Shown here one piece after another: positions 27,616-36,003 of a stretch of DNA of 64,000 nt (position 1 is the stretch's first letter; each line of letters opens with the position of its first letter). The stretch is from Alicycliphilus denitrificans K601. Its GTDB lineage: Bacteria; Pseudomonadota; Gammaproteobacteria; Burkholderiales; Burkholderiaceae_C. The stretch is taken from contig NC_015422.1 of the NCBI RefSeq assembly GCF_000204645.1, positions 1 through 64,000 of the forward strand. The letters are read 5' to 3'. Both the position numbers and the translations under genes were made by a program. Under the pieces are notes generated by a model that worked only from the letters and a program-made list of their open reading frames with translations, searched no databases and was not told the DNA's origin.

Positions 27616-28719
27616 ATGACCCTGACCGACCGACCCCACCCCACGCCCTCCACGCACGACACCACGCGCATCGACGACCTGCGCATCAAGGCCGTGCGCC
27701 CCCTGATCACGCCCGCCATCCTCGAGGAATGGCTGCCCGCGTCCGATGCCGCGCAGGCGCTGGTGGAGGAGAGCCGCCTGCAGATCTCGCGCGTGCTGCA
27801 CGGGCAGGACGACCGGCTCATCGTCGTCGTCGGCCCCTGCTCCATCCACGACCACGACCAGGCCATGGAGTACGCGCGGCAGCTTTTGGCCCAGGCCCGC
27901 GCGCTGGCGCAGGACCTGCTGATCGTGATGCGCGTGTACTTCGAGAAGCCCCGCACCACCGTGGGCTGGAAGGGCTACATCAACGACCCGCACCTGGACG
28001 GCAGCTTCGCCATCAACGAGGGCCTGGAGCGCGCCCGCGCGCTGCTGCTCGACATCCTGGCGCTGGGCCTGCCCGTGGGCACGGAGTTCCTGGACCTGCT
28101 CTCCCCGCAGTTCATCAGCGACCTGGTGAGCTGGGGCGCCATCGGCGCGCGCACCACCGAGAGCCAGAGCCACCGCCAGCTCGCCAGCGGCCTGTCCTGC
28201 CCCGTGGGCTTCAAGAACGGCACCGACGGCGGCGTGAAGGTGGCGGCCGACGCCATCCAGGCCGCGCAGGCGCCGCACGCCTTCATGGGCATGACCAAGA
28301 TGGGCCAGGCCGCCATCTTCGAGACGCGCGGCAACCGCGACTGCCACGTGATCCTGCGCGGCGGCAAGGCCCCCAACTACGGCGCGGCCGACGTGCAGGC
28401 CGCCTGCGATCTGCTGGAGAAGGCCGGCCAGCGCGCGCAGGTGATGATCGACCTGTCGCACGCCAACAGCAGCAAGCAGCACGCGCGCCAGATCACCGTG
28501 GCGGCCGAGGTGGCCCGGCAGATCGCCGCGGGCGACGCCCGCATCACCGGCGTGATGATCGAAAGCCACCTGGAGGAAGGCCGCCAGGACATCGTCCCCG
28601 GCCAGGCCCTGCGCCACGGCGTTTCGGTGACGGACGCCTGCATTAGCTTCGCACAGACGGTGCCGGTGCTGGAGCAGCTCGCGGCCGCCGTGCGCGCGCG
28701 GCGGGCCGCTGCTTCCTGA
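27616..28719 (+). CDS. aroG: 3-deoxy-7-phosphoheptulonate (DAHP) synthase, class I
   Basis: The 367-residue product has VVGPCSIHD, RVYFEKPRTTVGWKGYINDP, GARTTESQSHR, GFKNGTDGG and DLSHANSSKQ, all hallmarks of AroF/G/H enzymes. It condenses phosphoenolpyruvate and erythrose 4-phosphate, the first step of the shikimate pathway. Which aromatic amino acid inhibits it cannot be judged here; the gene letter is by general resemblance. The ATG is 38 bp after the lipoprotein gene. A dispersed repeat begins right after its stop codon. Confidence 0.92.
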   Translation: MTLTDRPHPTPSTHDTTRIDDLRIKAVRPLITPAILEEWLPASDAAQALVEESRLQISRVLHGQDDRLIVVVGPCSIHDHDQAMEYARQLLAQARALAQDLLIVMRVYFEKPRTTVGWKGYINDPHLDGSFAINEGLERARALLLDILALGLPVGTEFLDLLSPQFISDLVSWGAIGARTTESQSHRQLASGLSCPVGFKNGTDGGVKVAADAIQAAQAPHAFMGMTKMGQAAIFETRGNRDCHVILRGGKAPNYGAADVQAACDLLEKAGQRAQVMIDLSHANSSKQHARQITVAAEVARQIAAGDARITGVMIESHLEEGRQDIVPGQALRHGVSVTDACISFAQTVPVLEQLAAAVRARRAAAS

Positions 28720-28720
28720 T

Positions 28721-28776
28721 TGATAGCTGCTTGGGCTTGATGGATGGGCGTTGGATGCGAATTTTCCTGAGATCCT
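28721..28776 (+). repeat. Dispersed TAGCT/AGCGCTT repeat, copy after aroG
   Basis: It reads TGATAGCTGCTTGGGCTTGA, then GGGCGTTGG and a run of T, a diverged member of the family. The bases between it and 28957 hold no convincing gene, only a short AT-rich stretch around 28820-28850. Confidence 0.55.
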
Positions 28777-28957
28777 TTAGCACACGGCCGAGGGTGTATT
28801 CCGGAGCCGACATGGATTTCCCCACCATGATGTAACATTACGTAAAAATAATCTCGCTTGCTCGCCCTCGCGGCGTGAGGAGCCCCATGCCGTGCCACTG
28901 AACCGTCCTGCCCCGTCGCGTGAAGACCCTGCCGTTGCCGCAGGTGACGCAGCGCCC

Positions 28958-29229
28958 TCAGAGCCTGTTCAAAGTCTTTTCATGGAGCCCGCATGGCAGC
29001 AAACCGTCACGATCTAGGCGCCCGCCGCAGCCCATGCTGGCGGCCTGGGCAAGGGGGGCAACGACGAGCGTGGCGGTTTGCTGCCATGCCCGAAGGGTTG
29101 CCTCGCTTGAAGCCCGTCTGCGGCGTTGCAAATCCTCGCCGGGCCACCAGCCCGGCTGCGGTGTGCGCCTTGCAGCCGAGCCCCCAGCGAGACAACGGGC
29201 TCCATGAAAAGACTTTGAACAGGCTCTGA
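28958..29229. mobile_element. MITE-like element with 34-bp perfect terminal inverted repeats
   Basis: The arms 28958-28991 and 29196-29229 are perfect inverted repeats of 34 bp (outer part TCAGAGCCTGTTCAAAGTCT). Just inside the left arm, GCATGGCAGCAAACCG (28991-29006) is repeated inverted at 29074-29089, a second perfect 16-bp pair. The 272-bp unit is too short for a transposase and small open frames across it use the repeats, so it looks like a miniature transposable element. No clear target duplication is seen. It lies between aroG and the GGDEF/EAL gene. Confidence 0.6.
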
Positions 29230-29311
29230 AGAGAAAGAGCATGGCCGCAGGCTCGCGTTTCTTGCACCCGCCCCCCGGCACCGGCCGGCGCATGACACCG
29301 GGCCCCGCCGC

Positions 29312-32300
29312 ATGACCGACATCAGCGCCATCGAGCTCATGGAGCGGCAGACGCAGGAAGAGGCTCTGGCCCACGCGCACCTGCTGCGCGTGCAGCAGCG
29401 CATCGCCGACCTGCAGCAGCCCCTGGAGCAGGTGCTGGAGCAGGCGGCGCGCGCCGCCTGCGAGATCACAGGGGCGGCGGGGGCCGTGATCGCGCTGCGC
29501 GGGGAGGCGCCGCTGGACGTGCAGGCCCGCGCGGGCGAAGCGCCCCGGCCCCCGCCAGAGGCCGCCGAGGCGCTGTGGCGGCGCCTGGAGCAGCTGCCGG
29601 GCGAGGCCGGCGACATGTCCGCCGACCATGTGCAGGACACGGAGGAAGGCGCGCCGGCCCGCCACTTCGTCGCCATGCCGCTGCGCACGGGCCCGCTGCT
29701 GGCCGGCATGCTGCAGGTGATCGCGGCGCCGGGCCAGGGCTTCGCGCCGCGCCACCTGGGGCACCTGCACGTGCTGGCCGAATCCCTGGGCGCGATGGTG
29801 CAGCTGCGCCGCGTGCACGGCCAGCTGTGCGCCTCCGAGCGGCAATACCGCAGCCTGTTTGCCGAGCACCCCCAGCCCATGTGGGTCTGCGAACGCGACA
29901 GCCTGCGCCTGCTGCTCGCCAACCACGCCATGGCGCGGCAGTACGGCTACGACGCGCACGAGCTGCCGGGCATGGACATGCGCATGCTCTGGGCGCCGGA
30001 ACACCGGGACGAGGCTGACAGCGCCATGACCATGTGCTCCGACGAGCGGGCCGCCCGCTCCCCGGCGCTCGCGCCCACCGTCTGGCACCACATGCGCAAG
30101 GACGGCACGCGCATCGACATGGAGGTCTTCGTCGGCGACACGGAGTTCGACGGCCGCCCCGCATGGCAGATACTGGCCAACGACATCACCGAGCGCTACC
30201 GCATCGAGGAGGAGCTGGCGCGCCTGAACCGGGCCAAGCGCCTGCGCAGCGCCTGCAGCGAGACGCTGGTGCGCGCCACCAGCGAGTCCGACCTGCTGCA
30301 CGCCGTGTGCCGCGCGGCCGTGGAGATCGGCGGCTACCGCATGGGCTGGGTGGGCATGGCGCGCAACGACTCGCGCAAGCGCATCGAGGTCGTGGCGCAT
30401 GCCGGGGCCGCCCGGGAGTACCTGGAGCATATGCAATTGAGCTGGTCGCCGCAGGAGAATGGCGGCCAGGGCCCGGCCAGCGTGTGCCTGCGCAGCGGCC
30501 GCACGGTGATCGTGCGCGACGTGCAGGACAGCCCGGCCCTCAAGGGCTGGACCGAACGCATGGCCCGGCTCGGCCTGCATGCCGTGGTGTGCCTGCCGCT
30601 GCGCGACGCGCGGCGCACCTTCGGCCTGCTCACGCTGTCCGCGCCCCAGGTGCTACACGTGGGCCCGCAGGAGACGCAACTGCTCGAAGCCATGGCCGCG
30701 GACCTGGCCTTCGGCATCCAGAACCTGCGCGCCCGCGCTGAACAGCAGCGCCTGCAGGCCGCCATGGTGAAGGTGGCCACGGCCGTCTCGGCCGGCACGG
30801 GAGGGGCGTTCTTCGAGCGCCTTGCGCACCACATGGCCGACACGCTCTCGGCGCAGGTGGCCTGCGTGGTGCGGCTGCAGGCGCCCGTGCAGGGCGAGCC
30901 CCTGCAGGCTGTGACGCTGTCGCACGTCTGCGGCGGCGTGGCGCAACCCACGGGCGCATACGCGCTCGACGGCACGCCCAGCCAGGAGCTGCTGCGCCAG
31001 GGCCAGCTCGTGATCCGCGACCACCTCACGCAGCGCTATCCCCGCGATGCCGTGCTGGCGCGCGCCGGCGTGCGCAGCTACGTCGGCCGCCAGCTCGCCA
31101 GCAGCGACGGCACGCCCATGGGCATGGTCATGGTGATGTTCCGCGAGCCGCTGGCGCAGGTGGAGTTCGTCTGCAGCGCGCTGCAGATCTTCGCCGCGCG
31201 CGCGTCGGCCGAGCTGCAGCGCCAGATGGACGACGCGCGCATACGCCACCAGGCATCGCTGCTGGACAGGGCGCGCGACGCCATCATCGTGCGCGACCTG
31301 GAGCACCGCATAACCTTCTGGAACGAGGGGGCCGAGCGCATGTACGGCTGGAGCCGCGAGGAGGCGCTGGGGCGCTCCATGGCCAGCCTGCTGCACCACG
31401 ACCCCGAGGACTTCCTGCACGCAACCGCCCAGGTGCTGCAGCACGGCGACTGGAGCGGCGAGATCGTGCAGCGCTCCCGCAATGGCCGCTCCATCGAGGT
31501 CGAAGGGCGCTGGACCCTGGTGCGCAACGACCAGGGCGAGCCCGAATCCATCCTGGCCATCGACTCCGACATCGGGCCGCGCAAGAGCCATGAGCGCGAG
31601 ATCCAGCGCCTGGCGTTCTTCGACCCGCTCACCGGCCTGCCCAACCGCGCGCAGTTCATGCAACGCATGGGCCATGCCCTGGCCACGGCCCGGCGCCAGC
31701 ACCAGGGCGGGGCGCTGCTGTTCATCGACCTGGACAACTTCAAGACCTTGAACGACACCCTGGGCCACGACCAGGGCGACCGGCTCCTGCAGCTGGTGGC
31801 CCAGCGGCTCTCCACCTGCGTGCGCAGCGTGGACACGGTGGCACGCCTGGGGGGCGACGAGTTCGTGGTCCTGCTGGAGCAGCTCACCGCCCACGCCGCC
31901 ACCCTGGCCGAACACGCCAACAAGGTCGGCGAGAAGATCCTGAACGTGCTGTGCGTGCCCTATGCGCTGGCCGGCCACCAGTACCGCAGCACGCCCAGCA
32001 TCGGCATCGCGCTGTTCGACGACACGCCGACCAGCATGGGCGATCTGCTCAAGCAGGCCGACCTGGCCATGTACCAGGCCAAGAACGCGGGGCGCAGCAC
32101 GCTGCGCTTCTTCGACCCGGGCATGCAGCGGGCGGTGGACGAGCGCGCGACGCTGGAGGCGGACCTGCGCAACGCACTGTCGCAGCAGGAATTCACGCTG
32201 CACTACCAGCCCCAGGTGGACTCCCGCGGAGGGATCCTGGGCGTGGAGGCCCTGCTGCGCTGGACCCACCCTCAGCGCGGCATGGTCTCGCCCGCGCAAT

Positions 32301-32932
32301 TCATCCCCGTGGCCGAAGAGACCGGCCTCATCCTGCCGCTGGGGCGCTGGGTGCTGCACAAGGCCTGCACCCTGCTCGCGGCCTGGCAGAAGTTCCCCGG
32401 CCTGGCGCACCTGACCATGGCGGTCAACGTGAGCTCGCGCCAGTTCCGCGACCCGGGCTTCGTGGGCGACGTAGCGCGCGTGCTGGCCGTCACCGGGGCG
32501 CCGTCGGCGCAGCTCAAGCTCGAACTGACGGAAAGCCTGCTGGTGGAGGACATGGTGTCCACCATCGCCACCATGGAGGCGCTGCGCGCCCACGGCGTGG
32601 GCTTCTCGCTGGACGACTTCGGCACGGGCTATTCATCGCTGGCCTATCTCAAGCGCATGCCGCTGGAGCAGCTCAAGATCGACCGCAGCTTCGTGCGCGA
32701 CCTGCTCGCCGACGAGAACAACGCGGCCATCGTGCGCACCATCGTCGCCCTGGCGGCCAGCCTGGGCCTGAGCGTCATCGCCGAGGGCGTGGAGACCGAC
32801 GAGCAGCGCAACTGGCTCACCCGCGCCGGCTGCACCGTCTACCAGGGCTATTTCTTCAACCGCCCGCTGTCCTCGGACCGGCTGGACGGTCTGCTGCGCT
32901 CCTATCTCGGCCCGCCCGGCGGGCTGGATTGA
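29312..32932 (+). CDS. Multidomain GAF/PAS/GGDEF/EAL cyclic-di-GMP enzyme
   Basis: The 1206-residue product appears cytoplasmic; no membrane segments are seen. Domain order: GAF (about 30-165), PAS (about 175-300, YRSLFAEHPQPMWVCERD), two GAF domains (about 310-470 and 480-640), PAS (about 650-760, ITFWNEGAERMYGWSREE), GGDEF (about 770-930) and EAL (about 940-1200). The GGDEF motif is intact (LGGDEFVVL) and an RxxD inhibitory site (RSVD) lies five residues before it. The EAL domain keeps VEALLRW and DDFGTGYSSL. It may therefore both make and break cyclic-di-GMP. Signals for the sensor domains are unknown. Confidence 0.93.
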   Translation: MTDISAIELMERQTQEEALAHAHLLRVQQRIADLQQPLEQVLEQAARAACEITGAAGAVIALRGEAPLDVQARAGEAPRPPPEAAEALWRRLEQLPGEAGDMSADHVQDTEEGAPARHFVAMPLRTGPLLAGMLQVIAAPGQGFAPRHLGHLHVLAESLGAMVQLRRVHGQLCASERQYRSLFAEHPQPMWVCERDSLRLLLANHAMARQYGYDAHELPGMDMRMLWAPEHRDEADSAMTMCSDERAARSPALAPTVWHHMRKDGTRIDMEVFVGDTEFDGRPAWQILANDITERYRIEEELARLNRAKRLRSACSETLVRATSESDLLHAVCRAAVEIGGYRMGWVGMARNDSRKRIEVVAHAGAAREYLEHMQLSWSPQENGGQGPASVCLRSGRTVIVRDVQDSPALKGWTERMARLGLHAVVCLPLRDARRTFGLLTLSAPQVLHVGPQETQLLEAMAADLAFGIQNLRARAEQQRLQAAMVKVATAVSAGTGGAFFERLAHHMADTLSAQVACVVRLQAPVQGEPLQAVTLSHVCGGVAQPTGAYALDGTPSQELLRQGQLVIRDHLTQRYPRDAVLARAGVRSYVGRQLASSDGTPMGMVMVMFREPLAQVEFVCSALQIFAARASAELQRQMDDARIRHQASLLDRARDAIIVRDLEHRITFWNEGAERMYGWSREEALGRSMASLLHHDPEDFLHATAQVLQHGDWSGEIVQRSRNGRSIEVEGRWTLVRNDQGEPESILAIDSDIGPRKSHEREIQRLAFFDPLTGLPNRAQFMQRMGHALATARRQHQGGALLFIDLDNFKTLNDTLGHDQGDRLLQLVAQRLSTCVRSVDTVARLGGDEFVVLLEQLTAHAATLAEHANKVGEKILNVLCVPYALAGHQYRSTPSIGIALFDDTPTSMGDLLKQADLAMYQAKNAGRSTLRFFDPGMQRAVDERATLEADLRNALSQQEFTLHYQPQVDSRGGILGVEALLRWTHPQRGMVSPAQFIPVAEETGLILPLGRWVLHKACTLLAAWQKFPGLAHLTMAVNVSSRQFRDPGFVGDVARVLAVTGAPSAQLKLELTESLLVEDMVSTIATMEALRAHGVGFSLDDFGTGYSSLAYLKRMPLEQLKIDRSFVRDLLADENNAAIVRTIVALAASLGLSVIAEGVETDEQRNWLTRAGCTVYQGYFFNRPLSSDRLDGLLRSYLGPPGGLD

Positions 32933-32936
32933 TCTA

Positions 32937-32993
32937 GCATCAAAAGTGCCTCCAGTGCTTTCTGCAAAAGCGCTTCATGCTACTTTTTCTATA
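32937..32993 (-). repeat. Dispersed TAGCT/AGCGCTT repeat, copy after the GGDEF/EAL gene
   Basis: On the minus strand it reads AAAAAGTAGCATGAAGCGCT, then GCACTGGAGGCACTTTT. It starts 4 bp after the stop of the GGDEF/EAL gene and sits between two convergent genes. Confidence 0.6.
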
Positions 32994-32998
32994 GTAAT

Positions 32999-33802
32999 TC
33001 AGGCATCGTCGCTGCGCACGAACGATTCCAGCCCCTTGACCATGCGCGCGAGCTGCGGGCCGATCTCCTGCTCCAGCAGCTCGCGCGGGAACTTGCTGGC
33101 CGAGCCGCCCGCGTTGAAGGTGATCACGCGCCCGTCGGGCTGGCGGATGGCGGCGCCCACGCCGGCGATGTCGGTCTGCCAGTCGCGCACCACCACGGTG
33201 AAGCCGCGCGCCTGCCAGTGGGCGCAGCCGGCCTCGATGGCCTCGCGCAGCCGCGGCCAGCGCGCGGGCTCGGCCTGGCGGACCTCGGCCAGCAGCCGCT
33301 CGCGCTCGCGTGGCTCCATCACGGCCAGCAGCGCGTGGCCCATGGCCGTTTCCGCGACCGGGATGCGCGAGCCCAGGTCCAGCCCCAGCGACAGCGGCGC
33401 GCCCGAGCGGCAGTTCTCCACGTACAGCACCGACAGGCCATTGCGGATGCCCAGCGACACCGAAATGTCGTAGCGGTCCGCCAGGTCCTGCATGTAGGGC
33501 CGCGCGATGCGCCGCAGCTTGAGGTTGGACACCATGGTGATGCCCAGCGCCGCCACGCTGTCGCCCAGCGCGTACTTGCCGCTCTCGCGCGAATGGCGCA
33601 GGTAGCCCAGCACGCACAGCGTGTAGGCCAGGCGCACCACCGTGGGCTTGGGCAGGCCGGTGCGCGCGGCGATCTCGGCGTTGGCCAGCCACTTCTCGTC
33701 CATGTGGAAGCAGGCCAGCACGTCCAGCCCACGGGCCAGCGCGGTCACGAAGCGGCGGCTGTCCGCTCCCTCGTCGAAGTCGATTTGCCGGGTTCTGGCC
33801 AT
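32999..33802 (-). CDS. IclR-family transcriptional regulator
   Basis: The 267-residue product has an N-terminal winged helix (ALARGLDVLACF, LANAEIAARTGLPKPTVVRL) and a C-terminal IclR effector domain (ETAMGHALLA, ITFNAGGSASKF). ATG 33802 with GGAG 8 bases before it is preferred over a TTG four codons upstream. It is divergent from a TctC gene; the 186-bp gap holds paired inverted repeats that are likely operators. It probably controls tctC or the acyl-CoA cluster that follows. Confidence 0.88.
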   Translation of the reverse strand: MARTRQIDFDEGADSRRFVTALARGLDVLACFHMDEKWLANAEIAARTGLPKPTVVRLAYTLCVLGYLRHSRESGKYALGDSVAALGITMVSNLKLRRIARPYMQDLADRYDISVSLGIRNGLSVLYVENCRSGAPLSLGLDLGSRIPVAETAMGHALLAVMEPRERERLLAEVRQAEPARWPRLREAIEAGCAHWQARGFTVVVRDWQTDIAGVGAAIRQPDGRVITFNAGGSASKFPRELLEQEIGPQLARMVKGLESFVRSDDA

Positions 33803-33818
33803 GATTTTCTCCAATTAA

Positions 33819-33952
33819 TTTCTCTAAGCGGAATTATTTCATGAGTCAATAGATGAGGTTTTTTGAGGATTTCCCTATTAATTCAAAAACTCATCTGAGA
33901 GATACTGTCCATGCTTCCTGCAAAATTCTGTTTTGAATTCCGCAGAGAGAAA
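33819..33952. promoter_or_regulatory. Paired inverted repeats between iclR and tctC, putative operators
   Basis: TTTCTCTAAGCGGAATT at 33819-33835 is repeated inverted as AATTCCGCAGAGAGAAA at 33936-33952, 15 of 17 positions matching. Between them a second inverted pair, AGATGAGGTTTTTTGA (from 33851) and TCAAAAACTCATCT (33883-33896), is nested. The outer arms sit next to the two divergent starts, as expected for a regulator that loops or represses both genes. Confidence 0.5.
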
Positions 33953-33988
33953 CCATCCACCATACAGCTTCCCGTCCCGAGGCACTCC

Positions 33989-34960
33989 ATGACCCGACCC
34001 CTCTTCTCCCGCCGCACCCTGGCCCTGCTGCTGGCCGCCGGTTTCGCCGCCGGCCCCGCCCTGGCGCAGGCCGACCGCTTCCCGAACCGCCCGATCAAGG
34101 TGCTGATCGGCTTCACGGCCGGCGGCTCGACCGACGTGCCGTTCCGCGTGCTCGCAGAGAACGCCTCCAAGATCCTGGGCCAGCCGGTCATCATCGAGAA
34201 CAAGCCCGGCGCCGGCGGCGTGCTGCCCGCGCAGATGATGCAGAACACCCCCGCCGACGGCTACACGCTGGCGCAGATCCCGCTGCCGGTGTTCCGCCTG
34301 CCGTACACGCAGAAGATCAACTGGGACCCGGCCACCGACCTGCAGTACGTGATCGGCCTGGCCGGCTACGCCTTCGGCCTGGTGGTGCCCGCGGACTCGC
34401 CCATCAAGTCCATGCAGGACTACATCGCCTACGCCAAAACCCACCCCGGCAAGCTGAACTACGGCACGCCGGGCGCGCTGACCACGCTGCACCTGACAAT
34501 GGAGAACATCGCCATGCAGGCGGGCGTGACGCTCAACCACATCCCCTTCAAGGGCAACTCCGAATCGCTGCAGGCGGTGCTGGGCGGGCACGTGATGTCG
34601 GTGGCCGACACGCCCGGCTGGGCGCCCTACGTGGAGCAGGGCAAGCTGCGCCTGCTGTCCACCTGGGGCGACAAGCGCTCGGCCAAGTTCCCGAACACGC
34701 CCACGCTCAAGGAGTCGGGCATCAACCTGGTGCAGACCTCGCCATTCGGCCTGGCCGCGCCCAAGGGCACGGATCCCAAGGTCGTGCAGGTGCTGCACGA
34801 CGCGTTCAAGAAGGCCATGGAGATGCCCAACTACAAGGAATCCCTGGCCAAGTTCGACATGGACACCTACTACATGGACAGCGCCACCTACCGCCAGTAC
34901 GCGCTGGACACGATGAAGACGGAGAAGGTCATCATCGACAAGCTCGGGCTGGGCAAGTAG
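33989..34960 (+). CDS. TctC/Bug-family solute-binding protein
   Basis: The 323-residue product has a signal peptide (FSRRTLALLLAAGFAAGPAL, cleaved after ALA). The Bug fold follows: IKVLIGFTAGGSTDVPFR, GQPVIIENKPGAGGVLPAQ and FPNTPTLKESG. The SRRTLALLL stretch may also allow Tat export. ATG 33989 is chosen at the signal peptide; upstream codons are not family-like. It lies divergent from the IclR gene and convergent with an acyl-CoA dehydrogenase. It probably binds a carboxylic acid fed into the cluster to its right. Confidence 0.87.
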   Translation: MTRPLFSRRTLALLLAAGFAAGPALAQADRFPNRPIKVLIGFTAGGSTDVPFRVLAENASKILGQPVIIENKPGAGGVLPAQMMQNTPADGYTLAQIPLPVFRLPYTQKINWDPATDLQYVIGLAGYAFGLVVPADSPIKSMQDYIAYAKTHPGKLNYGTPGALTTLHLTMENIAMQAGVTLNHIPFKGNSESLQAVLGGHVMSVADTPGWAPYVEQGKLRLLSTWGDKRSAKFPNTPTLKESGINLVQTSPFGLAAPKGTDPKVVQVLHDAFKKAMEMPNYKESLAKFDMDTYYMDSATYRQYALDTMKTEKVIIDKLGLGK

Positions 34961-34970
34961 GCGGCTGCCC

Positions 34971-35999
34971 TCAAGGCAGCGTCAGCGTCTCGACCTGCGC
35001 AAGAGCACGCGAGGCGCCGCCCAGGCGCGCGGCCAGGTGCTGCGCGCGCTTGAGGAGCAGGTGCGCGTCGTGCTCCCAGGTGAAGCCCATGCCGCCGTGC
35101 ACCTGGATGGCAGTGCGCGTGGACTGCAGGGCGCCGTCGATGGCCGTGTACTCGGCCACGGCGCAGGCGAAGCGGGCGTCCGGCAAACCGCCATCGAGCG
35201 CGGCCGTGGCGTAGAGCACGGCCAGGCGGGCGTTGTCCACGCCCATCCAGGCATTGGCCAGCTGGTGCTTGAGGGCCTGGTAACTGCCGATGGGTTTTCC
35301 GAACTGCACGCGTTCCTTCGCATGGGCGCTGGCCATGTCGAGCGCCGCTTGACCTACGCCCACCAGCTCGGCCGCCAGCATCAGCCGGTGGGCGGCGCGG
35401 GCATGCATGCGCTGCCGCGCCGGAACGTCCAGCGTGTGCCACTGCAGCGGCATCCGGGCTGCGGCGCCCTGGCGCAGCGTGGGGTCCAGCGCCGGCGCAG
35501 CGGCCACTTGCGCGGCGTCCACCAGGGCGATCCGCAGTGGCGCCGCGCCATCGTGCCAGCCGCGCACCACGACGATGTCGCTGCACTGGCCCGCATGGTC
35601 CCACCAGGCGTCGGTGTCGGCCACGCAGTGCAGGGCGCGCGTGCCGGCCGTGGCGGCCTGCGCCGCGTCGCGCAGCACGGAGGGCGCGTCGTTGGGCGCG
35701 GCTTTGAACCACAGCGCGAGCAGCACGGCGCTGCTGGCCCAGGGTAGGTTCAGCAGCTGGCGGCCCGCTTCCTCGGCCACCAGACTGGCTTCTGTCAGCC
35801 CCAGTTCCAGGCCGCCGTGCGCTTCGGGCAGCAGCAGGGCCATCCAGCCCATGGCCGCCATTTCCTTCCACAGCCGCTGCTGCGCGCCGTCGCTCCAGGG
35901 CAGGGCACGGCGCGCGCGCGCCAGCGGATGATGGTCGGCCAGGAAGCGGCGGGCCGATGCCTGCAGCATCTGCTGCTCTTCGTTCAATGCGAAATCCAT
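34971..35999 (-). CDS. Acyl-CoA dehydrogenase, short subunit
   Basis: The 342-residue product has the dehydrogenase N-terminal helix (MDFALNEEQQMLQASARRFL), a degenerate middle domain and a C-terminal part with QVHGGMGFTWEHDAHLLLKR. It lacks the usual GTSEIQR end. Paired with the 395-residue dehydrogenase 4 bp upstream, which does end GTSEVQRNILAEQMLG, it resembles heteromeric acyl-CoA dehydrogenases. In known pairs each subunit supplies part of the FAD site. Substrate unknown. Confidence 0.82.
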   Translation of the reverse strand: MDFALNEEQQMLQASARRFLADHHPLARARRALPWSDGAQQRLWKEMAAMGWMALLLPEAHGGLELGLTEASLVAEEAGRQLLNLPWASSAVLLALWFKAAPNDAPSVLRDAAQAATAGTRALHCVADTDAWWDHAGQCSDIVVVRGWHDGAAPLRIALVDAAQVAAAPALDPTLRQGAAARMPLQWHTLDVPARQRMHARAAHRLMLAAELVGVGQAALDMASAHAKERVQFGKPIGSYQALKHQLANAWMGVDNARLAVLYATAALDGGLPDARFACAVAEYTAIDGALQSTRTAIQVHGGMGFTWEHDAHLLLKRAQHLAARLGGASRALAQVETLTLP

Positions 36000-36003
36000 G
36001 GGG

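Noticed and set aside
28993..29267. Small frames inside the MITE-like element
   Set aside because: Their sequences are read from the inverted repeats (both strands give similar peptides), so they are by-products of the repeat.
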